A DNA stretch of 64,000 nt. Origin: Caenorhabditis remanei. Lineage: Eukaryota; Nematoda; Chromadorea; Rhabditida; Rhabditidae. The DNA is taken from positions 14,241,717 through 14,305,716 of the forward strand of contig NC_071330.1 in the NCBI RefSeq assembly GCF_010183535.1, in the 5' to 3' direction. Positions within the stretch are counted from its first letter, which is position 1, and the number at the start of each line of letters is the position of its first letter. The translations under genes were made by a program, and so were the position numbers. Shown piece after piece: positions 33,765 to 44,615 of the stretch. The notes beneath the pieces are model-generated. The model worked only from the letters and a program-made list of their open reading frames with translations. It was not told the DNA's origin and ran no database searches.

Positions 33765-36280
33765 ATGCTAAAACCCTTCTGCCACTCCACCATACCGGTG
33801 CTCCTAGCCGCCATCGCTACCCTCTACAGTATTGCTCTGCTTACTGTGGACAACTCGGATTTGCCTAATCTCTGCTGGGTTACCATAGGATGCGCGGTGT
33901 TTTATAAGAGTTTGGAGATTTTGAAGAATCGGATGACATGCCAAAACAATATGATGCTAGTTGGGTTCAGTGGAATCCTAATTAGCACGTTAATTGCAAG
34001 GATTGCAGTTTTTTGGAGTGTAAATTATAAATTGGTGAGTTTTAGAATTAAACTTTTTTGAAATTTAAAGTTTTTTTTACAGATCGCCTTCTACACTAGC
34101 ACTGCATCAATCATCTCCTTCTACACCATATTCATTTTTCAATACCACAAAACCATGCAACCCTTGAAGCTGTCCAACCAGAAAACATTCGCAAAAATAG
34201 TGATCGGAAACATTTTGCTCTTTGTGATTTCCTGCCTGCTAACACATAATTATGCCATTATATTTAATTGCGGATTCGGCTTAATTGGTGCTGCTAGCAT
34301 GATAGACTTAGTGGCCGTCTGGGTAGATGGCTGTGCTCTGAGAGCAAGACACGCTGAAACCGCTAAAAAAGAATTTGATCTACAAAAAATGGATGTTCAC
34401 TCCTGGAACGATGTTACCATGTACTGTTTTGCAGTTTTACTTGGTTTCTTATCGATTTTTGGATTGTTGGGACTAGTTTTTAGTGAAAACTTTGCTCTTT
34501 CCACTGCATATCATATTGCTGGAAGCTCCGCCGTCGTTACAGTAACCCTCGTCGCCATGAAGTATACATTGGACTTTTTCAATCGATATTTTGAAGTAGA
34601 TCAAGTGAAAAAGTGGCGGAATAATATGGTGGTTGGGCTCGCCGGAATTGTGATATGTGGAGTGGCGGCGAGGATTGTGGTGTATAGCTATGGGATTGGA
34701 GAGAAGGTAAGTCGTTTCAACTTCGAAGCGCTATATCTCAAAAGGGGGCGGAGCTATGAAAAAGTTCTCAACTACAAAAATGTAGCCCTTGAAATTCTCT
34801 ACATTTTATCAGTTGAAAGTTTTTTGATTGCTCCGCCCACTCTTGAGAAATAGCGCTCCAAAGTCGAAGAAACTGCTAGAGAGACGCAGGCAGTGAGAGT
34901 GTCTGCTTTCTCTGTGTGCGCTCTCTCACCCTATTGGCCCCAAAACTTCAAAGCGGTGTAACTATGCAGGGTAAGAAGCTAGAAAAAAGTTGTCAACTAC
35001 AAAAATGCAGGAAATTTCAAGGGCTATAATTTTGTAGTTGACAACTTTTTGATAGCTCCGCCCACTTTTGAGATATAACGCTTAGAAGTTGCGTAGAGAT
35101 AGAACGCGCACAGACAACGAGAGCGTCTAACTGTTTGCGCCTCTCCCTCTCTCAGGGCGCCCAAGTTTAAGCCGTTGTATCTCAAAAGTGGGCGGAGCTA
35201 GAAAAAAGTTGTCAATCACAAATATGTGTACAATTTTAAGAGCTTTTAAATTATTTTTTTTCAGATTCTCCCCTTCCTTCTCTCTATCCCCATCTACTCT
35301 TCCATTCTTTTCTACTACCTCTTTGTCTACGGATACCGTCAACACTGTTTCATCAACCACCAAAACCAAAATTTCCCCAAAATTTGGATTCCAATGGTCA
35401 ATCTCACATTTTCAGTAATTTTGGCTAGAACGGGAATTCAGACTGATCTCGAATCTATGATCTATATTCAAGTTCTATTTTTTGTGCTATCCGTTTTTAG
35501 TGGCGTTGATTTAGTTATTATTTTGAATGGGGGATTGAGATCGATTCATGAGGAAATGGAAGTGAAGGATTCAGAAAATGAGGAGAAGTCAACGGAGGAA
35601 TTGAAGCCAAAAAAGAGGATTTATCCGAGGTGAATATCTCAGAAAGGAGAAGTCTTCAACTACAAAAATATACAAAATTTCAAGTGCTTCATTTTTGTAG
35701 TTGACAATTTTTTGATAGCTATTCACCCCGAGGAGTTATAGCGCTTAGAAGATGAGAAGAAAAACAGAGAGAAAGAGAGCGCAGACAACGAGGGTGTCTA
35801 ACTGTCTGCGCCTCTCTCTCTCTCAGAGCGCTCAACTTCAACGCTTCGTATCTCAAAAGTGGGCGGAGCTAGAAAAAAGTGGTCAACTACAAAAATGTAG
35901 GAAATTTTAAGGGCTGCATTTTTGTAGTCGACAAGTTTTTGGTAGCTCCGCCCCCTTTTCAGATATATTCTAATATTCCAGAATCCCCTGTACATCCTGT
36001 GACTCCGAGTACTCCGACTCCAAACCTCCCAGAATCCTACCGGAATGCGGACACTCGATTTGTGGAAATTGTGCTAAAAGAAAACTGAGTAAGAAGAATA
36101 AATTGACTTGTCCAGCCTGCCAGACGGTTCATTTTGTGAAAAGTAGGTCTTGAAATTACTGTAGTTTTGTAGTTTGTAGTGCAGAAATTTGTTTTTCCAG
36201 AAGGAGTCAAAGGTCTGTTCAAAAACTTTACACTGTTGGATATGATTGAGGAGGCGAGAAAGATCATGGATAAAGAATAA
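33765..36280 (+). CDS. Type B double-unit membrane RING protein (intact, 499 aa)
   Basis: Exons 33765-34034, 34083-34706, 35265-35629, 35982-36142 and 36201-36280 join to 500 codons. Nearly identical to the gene at 17594 in both six-pass units. It differs by a two-residue loss in the first helix and by its RING exon, which matches the gene at 12313 instead (CTSC, CGHSIC, CGNC, CPAC, with RKLSKKNK). The third donor is GTGAAT, slightly weak. The ATG follows a spliced-leader-type acceptor. Paralogue mosaicism in the RING exon is the same pattern as in the type A genes. Function inferred as membrane-anchored ubiquitin ligase. Confidence 0.82.
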
Positions 36281-36985
36281 AAATTTTCGTGAACTTTACA
36301 AAAATTGAAATAAAACTTTTGATCTTGTTTTTCGTGAAATCTAGCAGAGATACGTAAAATAGGCCAACTAATAAAATGCGCAGAATTTTACTTGAATCAT
36401 TTTTGTAATTTATCATTTTTTTAATGGACATCAGGATAGCAAGTTACAGAGCTTCAAACTTTAAGAGTCGAGAGAGAGCCGCAGACAGTTAGACACTCTC
36501 GTTGTCTGCGTTCTCTCCTTTAAGCGTTAAACTTTAGAGCGTTATATCTCAAAAGCGCAAATAGCTATCAAAAAGTTGACAACTACAAAAATGTAGCCCT
36601 TCAAATTACCTACATTTTTGTAGTTTACAACTTTTTTCTAGCTCCGCCCACTTTTGAGATACAACGGCTTGAAGTTGGGCGCTCTGAGAGAGGGAGAAGC
36701 GCAGACAGTTAGACGCTCTCGTTGTCTGCGCTCTCTCTGACTTTGAAACGTTATATCTCAAAAACGTGAATAGCTATCAAAAATTGGTCAACTACAAAAA
36801 TGTAGTTCTTAAAATTTTCTACATTTTCGTAGTTGACAACTTTTTTCTAGCTCCGCCCACTTTCGAGATACAACCGTTATAAGACAAACAAGCCAAACGA
36901 GACACCGGAGAGACGCAGAGGGAGACACCGGAGAGACGCGAGAGTGCCTGACTGTCTGCGCTCTCTCATCTCTATTTTTTTAGAT
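34707..36985. repeat. Two-hairpin repeat copies in B-gene introns and before the SLC6 gene
   Basis: Copies in the introns 34707-35264 and 35630-35981 and tandem copies at about 36400-36985, parallel to those in block 2. At 36890-36955 the GAGACACCGGAGAGACGC piece is locally duplicated. Confidence 0.8.
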
Positions 36986-37188
36986 TAAAAAATTGAAAGT
37001 TTTCTCAAAAAACTCAAGAAATTAGGCGTGACATTACCTTTTCCAAAAAATGTTTCTTGCGTGGAATTGTTTTTTTTTTCAACAATTTTTTTCTGCTAAT
37101 CGATTTCCACATTTTTATTCATTCTCATATCGCATTCTCCAGTTTATTCCCAAAAATCAAATCTAATCGTGGAATCGAAAAATTTACG

Positions 37189-40100
37189 ATGCAGCGGAAG
37201 AAGATTCCTGAGACGACCGTAACCACCGTAACCACCGGGACCACCACGACCGTATCCAAATCGATGACGCCAACTGCTCCATCGACTACACAAACTACAA
37301 ATACTACAAATACTACAACTACTACAAAAAAGGAGCCACCAAAAGCTGATGATGAAAGAGATAACGAGGCGAACTTCCGTCCGGATCAATTTGTGAACGA
37401 GAAGAAAACGGATAGAGGGCGGAAGGCTTATAAGAATTATGTGGAAATGGAGAATACCAATCGGCAGGCTTTTAAAGGGGTAAGAAAGGGGAAAAAAGGG
37501 AAAAATAATGAAAAAAAAAGAGAAAAAAGAAAAAACCACCGAGAGGAATCGAACCCGTGGGGGTACCCGGCAGTGGATCCAAAACGAGGTCGCTACCGCC
37601 TGCGCCACACCGGTCGACAAAAAAGAAAGGGCTGCCGGGCGTATATGAATGTGGCGCTCTCCGGCACGCGGCGGCGCTCCACCCTCCAATAATAATTTTT
37701 TTCGACGACTCAAAATTTCAGATCGAATCCCTATTGAGCTCTCTCGGACAAGCTGTCGGACTTGGAAACATTTGGAGATTCCCACAAATGGCTTATCGAA
37801 ATGGTGGCGTCGCGTTCCTCATCTCCTATATCGTTTGTGCATTCATATTTGCGATTCCGGCGATTCATATGGAATTCGTGTTGGGACAGTACGCGGCGAA
37901 GAGTCCACCGGCGGTTTTCAGAAGGATTATGCCGGTGCTGGAAGGTAAGGGAACAAAAAGTCGGCTGACTTCTAGAGAGACACAGAGAAACTAGAATGTC
38001 TCGTTGTCTGCGCTCTCTCCTGTTTCTTAACTTAAAAGCGCTATAACTCAAAAACCTGAATAGCTATTATAAATTACTAACTACAAAAATGTAGCCCTTG
38101 AAATTTCCTACATTTTATTAGTTGACAAATTTTGTGTAGCTTCTCCCACTTTTGAGATACGAAGCGTTCAAGTTGAACACCTTTAAAGAGAGGTGCAGAC
38201 AGTTAGACACTCTCGTTGTCTGCGCGCGCTCTCTCTCTGCTCAGCTTCTAAGCACTATAACTCCTTGAGGTGTATAGCTATCAAAAAGTTGTCAACTACA
38301 AAAATGGAGCCCTTAAAATTTTCTACAGTTTTGTAGTTGACAACTTTTTTCTCGCTCCGCCCATTTTTGAGATATAAAACATTTCAGGAATCGGTTGGAT
38401 GTGTTGTCTCGTCGGCGCAGTCATTGGTATCTACTACATGATTCTTATCTCATGGATTGGAATCTATTTGGGCAACACTGGCAACGCTGTCAAACTGTCC
38501 AAGTGTAATAATGAGTGGAACAACCTGGGGAATAGTGTATGCTACGTGGGCGTCGTGCAGAAGAGGTGTAAAGGATTGTTTACGGATTTTATTGATAAGG
38601 ATGGAAAAAATGCAACCAGAAATCACAAGTTTTTCAAAGGAAGGTGTCAAGATCCCGGCAATTTGACCATGGCTAGTGGGACCGAGCAGTTTTTTACGTA
38701 AGTTTTTCAAATCGTTTTTTTTAATGTCTTAACTTTTTCCATTCAAATTTTGATTATTATGAAAATGTAGCCCTTGAAATTCTCTACATTTTATCAGTTG
38801 GAAGTTTTTTGATAGCTAGCAACAGTAGCGAGATAGAAGAGGGAGAAGAGCGGAGCGAGAGAGACGGAGAGAGAGCGCAGACAGCGAGAGTGTCTGCTTT
38901 CTCTGCGCGCGCTCTCTCACCCCTGAACTTCAAACCGGCGTAACTCTGCAGGGTGAAGAGCTAGAAAAAAGTTGTCAACTGCAAAAATGTACCAAATTTC
39001 AAGGGCTATAATTTTGTAGTTGACAACCTTTTGATAACTCTGCTTGTTTTTGAGATATCAACTTTAGAAACTTCGTGATCAATCCCTCCACCGGCTTCAC
39101 CGACTTCAATTTCATCAACTGGGCAACGTTGGGCGCCGTGGCGATTTGCTGGGTGGCTGCCTCGATTGTCTTGATTCGAGGAATGAAAATGATTGGAAAA
39201 CTCTCCTACTTTACCGTAATCCTACCGTACATCATTATCGTAATCCTAATGATTCGAGGCATCACCCTGGATGGTGCGGCAAATGGTTTATACTATTTGT
39301 GGGGTGAGCCGGATTTTGCGTTTTTGATAAACTTGCGAACGTGGACCGATGCAATGACTCAAATATGTTTTTCACTATCAATTGGCCAAGGCGGATTGAT
39401 GAATATCGCGTCGTATAATAAGAAGAGCTATAATTGGTATAGAGTGAGTCTTACAGGACCATTTTTTCTAAAAAAGTGAAAAAAAGTTTCTGCCTTGTTT
39501 TATTTTTGAAAATAACATTTTATAGAACTAAAATTATATCCATCGTGTTCCTCGTAAATTTCTGATCTATACCGAAAAATAATCAAGTTTCTAGGTCAAG
39601 ACGGTGAAGAGTTACGAAGGCTGGCGAGAGAGTGAGAGAGCGCAGACGACGAGAGTGTCTCGTCGTCTGCGCTCTCTCACTCTCTTGCCACCACTTGTAA
39701 CTCCGCGTAGAGACGTCCGTTTGGCACGATTTTCAGTTTGCTAGAAAGCTGAAAACATGGGGAACACGCTCATGTAAAAAATTTCAAAAAAAACATTTTT
39801 GTTTAGGACGCCTTCCTACTGGTCCTCTGTGACACTTTGATGTCCCTGCTGGGTGCCACCGCCGTCTTCGCCACCCTCGGCTTCCTGGCCAAACAACAAG
39901 ACGTCCCTGTGCCAAAAGTGATTAAAGATGGCCACGCCCTCGCGTTCATCGTCTATACCGAAGCGATCTCTCAGATGCCCATACCGTATCTCTGGCATGG
40001 ACTGTTCTTTCTCATGTTGCTGCTGCTCGGTATGAGTACCGAAATTGTGATTGTCGAAATTGTGTGCTCGTGTCTATCCGATCGATTTGGATACCTTCGT

Positions 40101-42460
40101 CGCCATCGATGGGTTACGGTACTGGCGGTGTCGCTGACGTTTTTTACGTTGGGATTGGTTATGACTACTGATGTGAGTTTGAGAGTGCGCAGACAACCAG
40201 ACACTCTCGTTGTCTGCGCCTTTCTCTTTCTCCGGGCGCTCAACTTCAAGCCGCTGTATCTCAAAAGTGGGCGGAGCTACAAAAAAATTGTCAACTGCAA
40301 AATTGAAGGAAATTTCAAGGGCTATAAATTTGTAATTGACTATATTTTAATAACTGTTCACATTTTTGAGTTATGGCGCTTTGAACTTCGTAGCCTCGCG
40401 TGGAGAGAGCGCAGACAGTTAGACACTCTCGCTGTCTACGCTATTTCCTTAATGAATTTTGTTCCCTGGTGATTTTCAATCCAATTTTCACTGATTTTTT
40501 AGCTAATTACAGTATTTTTTGTGTTTTTGCAACGTTTTTTTAAGCGAAAATCCAGATTTTACCACTTACACCTTGGACGCGTTTCAAAAAATATGGTGCA
40601 TTTGACCAATTTCAGACTATTTTCCACAATTTCTCAAAGTAGAGAGTTGAGATTTTGGAATTTTCAACCCCAAACACATTTTTGACCCATTTTAGCCAAT
40701 GATTTCCACCAAAAACGAGAATATATACTTTGGTTGGCGCACCTTGGACGCGTTTTCAAAAAATGGTGCATCTGGCCGATTTTTGACTATTTTCAGCCAG
40801 TTTTTGTAGTAAGAATAGATATTTTTATAATTGAAATTTTGGAAATTTTGGAACCAAGGTTATCAGGAGAAATTTTAAAATTTTTGAAATCGAAAATTTC
40901 AGAAGGAAAAAGTTCCAAAAATTTGCGGTGCTATCGAAAAGGTATCAACTACAAAAACATAGCTCTTATAATTTTTTACATGTTTGTAGTTGACCACATT
41001 AATCTAGCTCCGCCTACTTTTGAGATATAACGCTTCAAAGAGGAAGAGAGTGCAGACAGTTAGACACTCTAGCTGTCTGCGTCTCTCCAGATACGCCCCT
41101 GGCTTTAAAGCGTTGTATCTCAAAACGGGGCGAAGCTAGAAAAAAGATACCAACTACAAATGTGAAGGAAATTTCAAGGGCTACATTTTTGTAGTTGACA
41201 ACTTTTTTATAGCTACTCAATTTTTTGAGATATAACGCTTTGAAGTAGGAAAGAGCGCAGACAACCAGATACACTCGCTGTCTGCACTACCTTCAAAACG
41301 CTGTAACTCGCCCGGAAAAAGAGATATCTAAAAACTTCCAACAGCAAAAATATAGCCCATTTCATTATCTTTCCGAATCTTTCCAGGCCGGCTACTATTG
41401 GTTCGATCTGTACGACGAGTACAGCGCCGGCGTGTCCTCCACCCTCGGTACCGCCTTTATGTGTATCGTCGTCTGTTGGTGTTACGGTTTGGATGATTTC
41501 CGTCAAGATATGAGAGAACTCCGTGGAGGCGGAGAACCGAAAAATGTTTGGAGCCAATGGTTGGGACCGACAAGTTATATATGGACGATTATGTGGAGAT
41601 TCATCACACCACTATGTGCGATTTGTGTGATGGGCGTGTTGGCTGGTAGTCGGAAGTATCCGTATAATGAGGATGGTGTCAAGTATCCACCGCTATTTGA
41701 TGTAAGCTATCTAAATAACGTGAACATCTATCAAAAAGTTGTCAACTACAAAAATGTAGCTGTTAAAATTTCCTACATTTTTGCAGTTGACAACTTTTTT
41801 CTAGCTCCGCCCACTTTTGAGATACAGCGGTTTGAAGTTGAGCACCCATTATAACAAAGAGAGAAGAGACGCAGACAGTTAGACGCTCTCGTTGCCTGCG
41901 CACTCTCCATTAGCTTCTAAGCGCTATAACTCTCTGGGGTATCAAGCTATCAAAAAATTATCAACTACAAAAATGTAGCCCTTGAATTTTCCTACATTTT
42001 TGTAGTTGACCACTTTTTTCTAGCTCCGCCCACTTTTGAGATACAACGGCTTGAGATTGAGCGCCCTGAGAGAGGGAGAGACGCAGACAGCTAGAGTGTC
42101 TAGTTGTCTGCGCTCTCTCCTTTTCCCTCACTATTTTTTCCAGATATTCGGATGGTTTGTCGCCGCTCTCCCATTTTTCGCGATCCCGTGGTTTGCGGTC
42201 TCCACGATTCTGAAGTATCGACGAGAAAATATTGTAAGCGTCAAAAAAAAAATAATTTTTTTTTTCAATATTTTCAGCCACTCCGCACTGCGTTTATGGT
42301 ACAAAAACAGCACCCGTCGTATGATAGAATAAGTGAGCGATGGCCGGAATGGAAGCAGAAAATCGGGGATCAGATGGCGGAGGCGGAGCCAGGAGATGAC
42401 GATGTGGAGATTGTGGATGCCGATGATGATGGCGATGAGTCGTATTTGGAGCATTTTTAG
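37189..42460 (+). CDS. SLC6-type sodium-coupled transporter (nematode snf family)
   Basis: Exons 37189-37479, 37722-37944, 38388-38697, 39068-39443, 39807-40172, 41387-41701, 42144-42233 and 42278-42460 give 717 aa, in the usual SLC6 range. The cytosolic N-terminus is Thr-rich. GLGNIWRFP at about residues 110-118 is the first-helix signature. The large second outer loop has several Cys and possible N-glycosylation sites (NATR, NLTM). TDAMTQICFSLSIGQGG is the sixth helix with its unwound SIGQG segment. About twelve helices in all, then an acidic tail. Members of the family import amino acids or transmitters with Na+ and usually Cl-. The substrate here cannot be told. Introns are packed with hairpin repeats. 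Last gene of tandem block 3 and its only complete SLC6 copy. I do not know which snf gene it corresponds to. Confidence 0.92.
37536..37616 (-). pseudogene. tRNA-like sequence in SLC6 intron 1
   Basis: Minus strand: box A-like TGGCGCAGGCGG, box B GGTTCGATTCC, and an acceptor-like 3' end CGGTGGT. The 5' half pairs poorly and no anticodon arm is evident. It is a counterpart of the relic at 21268 with many differences, so it predates the duplication. Confidence 0.5.
37945..42143. repeat. Two-hairpin repeat copies filling SLC6 introns
   Basis: Copies at 37960-38380, 38755-39060, 39595-39690 (only the GCGCAGACGAC/GTCGTCTGCG hairpin), 40175-40445, 40920-41330 and 41705-42120. Some lie directly beside splice sites (40173, 41702). 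The intron 40173-41386 also has a short inexact duplication around CACCTTGGACGCGTTT (40567 and 40740). Confidence 0.8.
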
Positions 42461-42787
42461 ATGTTTATATTACTATTGTATTGAAGTGAATGAAGGTTAC
42501 TGTAGTTTCATAAATTTGTTTATAGAGAGCGCAGACAGTTAGACACTCTAGCTGTCTGCGCCTCTCCCTCTCTCACAAGGGAACCTTTTTCATATCAGGG
42601 TTGAGAATTGGCTGAAACTTGGCACATATATACTTTCGACCCTGCTCTATCACATGCCGTTCTCAAAAGCTGCGCAATACGGCTCGTTCGCGAGAAAATT
42701 GGGTCGGAAAATTTCTGAAAATCGCCGTGTCATATTAAACGCGTGACGCCCCTTTCTTCATTCTCGCTTTCTCTATTAAAAATATGA

Positions 42788-42857
42788 ACATCGGTGGTCC
42801 AGTGGTAGTGAGGGGGAGTCGGGGTAGGAAAGGTGTGGGTTCGATCCCGGCCACGTA
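42788..42857 (+). pseudogene. tRNA-Gly-like block, left arm
   Basis: CATCGGTGGTCCAGTGGTAG resembles the start of tRNA-Gly (box A), and GGTTCGATCCCGGCC matches the T arm and 3' stem (box B). The anticodon region is G-rich and does not fold, so not a working tRNA. Confidence 0.6.
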
Positions 42858-43384
42858 GAATCTTTTTTTGCTTTTTTATTATGGATTTTCAAGATGGAAT
42901 TTTTAGGTCAGTATAGCGTTTTTTCGAGATTTGAAAAGTGTAATACTGATTTTTATGAGTATAGAAAAAAATTGGGACCACAAAAACGAAACAAATTTTT
43001 TCGAAGATTTCCACACTTTTTGATCATCAAGTGATGGTCATTAATTATTCGAGAACAATGTTGTTTTGGAAAAACACATTTCGAGGAAAGATTGTCAAAA
43101 GAAAATTTCTTCAAAAAGCTCATGTCATTCATCATTTTTTCATCTCGAAAAGATGCTGAACTCTTTTGGAAAAGTTGTTTCTCCAAAGTTTTAAAATTAA
43201 TGACCATCACTTGATGATCAAAAAGTGTGGAAATCTTCGAAAAAATTTGTTTCGTTTTTGTGGTCACAATTTTTTTCTATACTCATAAAAATCAGTATTA
43301 CACTTTTCAAATCTCGAAAAAACGCGATGCAGGCCCAATAATTGACCTTAAAAAATCATAATAAAAAAGCAAAAAAAGATTTGG

Positions 43385-43453
43385 CGTGGCCGGGATCGAA
43401 CCCACACCTTTCCTACCCCGACTCCCCCTCACTACCACTGGACCACCGATGTT
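43385..43453 (-). pseudogene. tRNA-Gly-like block, right arm
   Basis: Mirror copy of the left-arm block with the same box A and box B sequences, on the minus strand. Confidence 0.6.
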
Positions 43454-43667
43454 CATATTTTTAATAGAGAAAGCGAGAATGAAGAAAGGGGCGTCACGCG
43501 TTTAATATGACACGGCGATTTTAAGAAATTTTCAGACCCAATTTTCTCGCCAACGAGCCGTATTGCGCAGCTTTTGAGAACGGCATGTGATAGAGCAGGG
43601 TCGAAAGTATATATGTGCAAAGTTTCAGCCAATTCTCAACCCTGATATGAAAAAGGTTCCCTTGTCA

Positions 43668-44615
43668 GGAGTCTTAACTTCAAGCCGCTGTATCTTAAAA
43701 GTGGGTGTAGCTAGAAAAAAGTTGTCAACTAAAAAAATGTGTAAAAAGTCAAGGGCTACATTTCATTAATTGATAATTTTTTGATAGCTTGATACCCCAG
43801 AGAGTTATAGCGCTTAGAAGCTAATGGAGAGTGCGCAGACAACGAGAGCGTCTAACTGTCTGCGACTCTCTTGAAACCCACAGACATCCTGAATTTTGGA
43901 TTTGATAATATTTATAAAATAAAAAGAGAAAAAATCACATAGGATTGAAAAAAAGGCAGTGAAATGAGTACTTTGAAGTTTTGATTGAAATTTTTTTTTT
44001 GAAAGCATGACCAGCAGGCAAAACTTGCGATAAAAAAGGTAATTTTTATATACAAATATTTTTCGCAGCGCTGTATCTCATGAAGGGGCGGGGCTAGAGG
44101 AAACTTGTTAACTACAAAAATGTGTAGAATTTCAAGGGCTACATTTTTGTAGTTGAAAACTTTTTGATAGCTACTAAACTTTGTGAAATATTACGCTTCA
44201 AAGGAGGAGAGAGTGCAGACAGTTAGACACTCTCGCTGTCTGCGCTCTCTCTCCCCAGTTTGAAGTTTTGTAACTTGCTATTCTAACCGCAACAATGTTG
44301 AAAGTTTCGAGAGCTATCATTTTTTAACTGACGAATTTTTGATAGGTAGACAACTCAAGGAGTTATAACGCAGACAGCTAGTCACTCTCGTTGTCTCCGT
44401 TCTCTTCTTCCCAGCTATACTTCAAATTGCTATTTCTCAAAAACGTGAACAGTTATCAAAAAGTTGTCAACTACAAAAATGTAGCCCTTGGAGTTCTACA
44501 CATTTTCATAGTTAACTTTTTGTTTTAGCTCCGACCACTTTTAAGATAAAACGTGTAGAAGTTGCATGAGGAGACGCAGAAAGGAGTGACGATAGCAAGA
44601 AAGGAATTTTAAGGG
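43668..44615. repeat. Hairpin repeats and AT-rich spacer before the F-box gene
   Basis: Two-hairpin repeat copies at 43668-43875 and about 44060-44580 surround an AT-rich stretch (43880-44060) without a recognisable gene. Confidence 0.7.

Larger units (their letters stand above)
42576..43664. mobile_element. Tc5-like fold-back element carrying tRNA-Gly-like sequence
   Basis: The termini are CAAGGGAACCTTTTTCATAT and the inverse, flanked by TCA (42573-42575 and 43665-43667). The T-N-A duplication and CAAGGGAA end are those known for Tc5/Tc4-type elements. The arms are near-perfect inverted copies of about 480 bases around a centre near 43120. No transposase frame. Each arm contains a tRNA-like block. 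The flanks join to a normal two-hairpin repeat copy when the element is left out. Inference: a non-autonomous element moved by a Tc5-type transposase. Confidence 0.85.

Noticed and set aside
37536..37616. Functional tRNA gene in the SLC6 intron
   Set aside because: Acceptor stem mismatches and no anticodon stem-loop.
39971..40264. Antisense frame over SLC6 exon 5
   Set aside because: Overlaps a well-supported exon on the plus strand and has no features of its own.
42788..42857. Functional tRNA-Gly gene
   Set aside because: Only box A and box B parts match; the anticodon arm cannot fold, and the sequence lies mirrored in a transposon arm.
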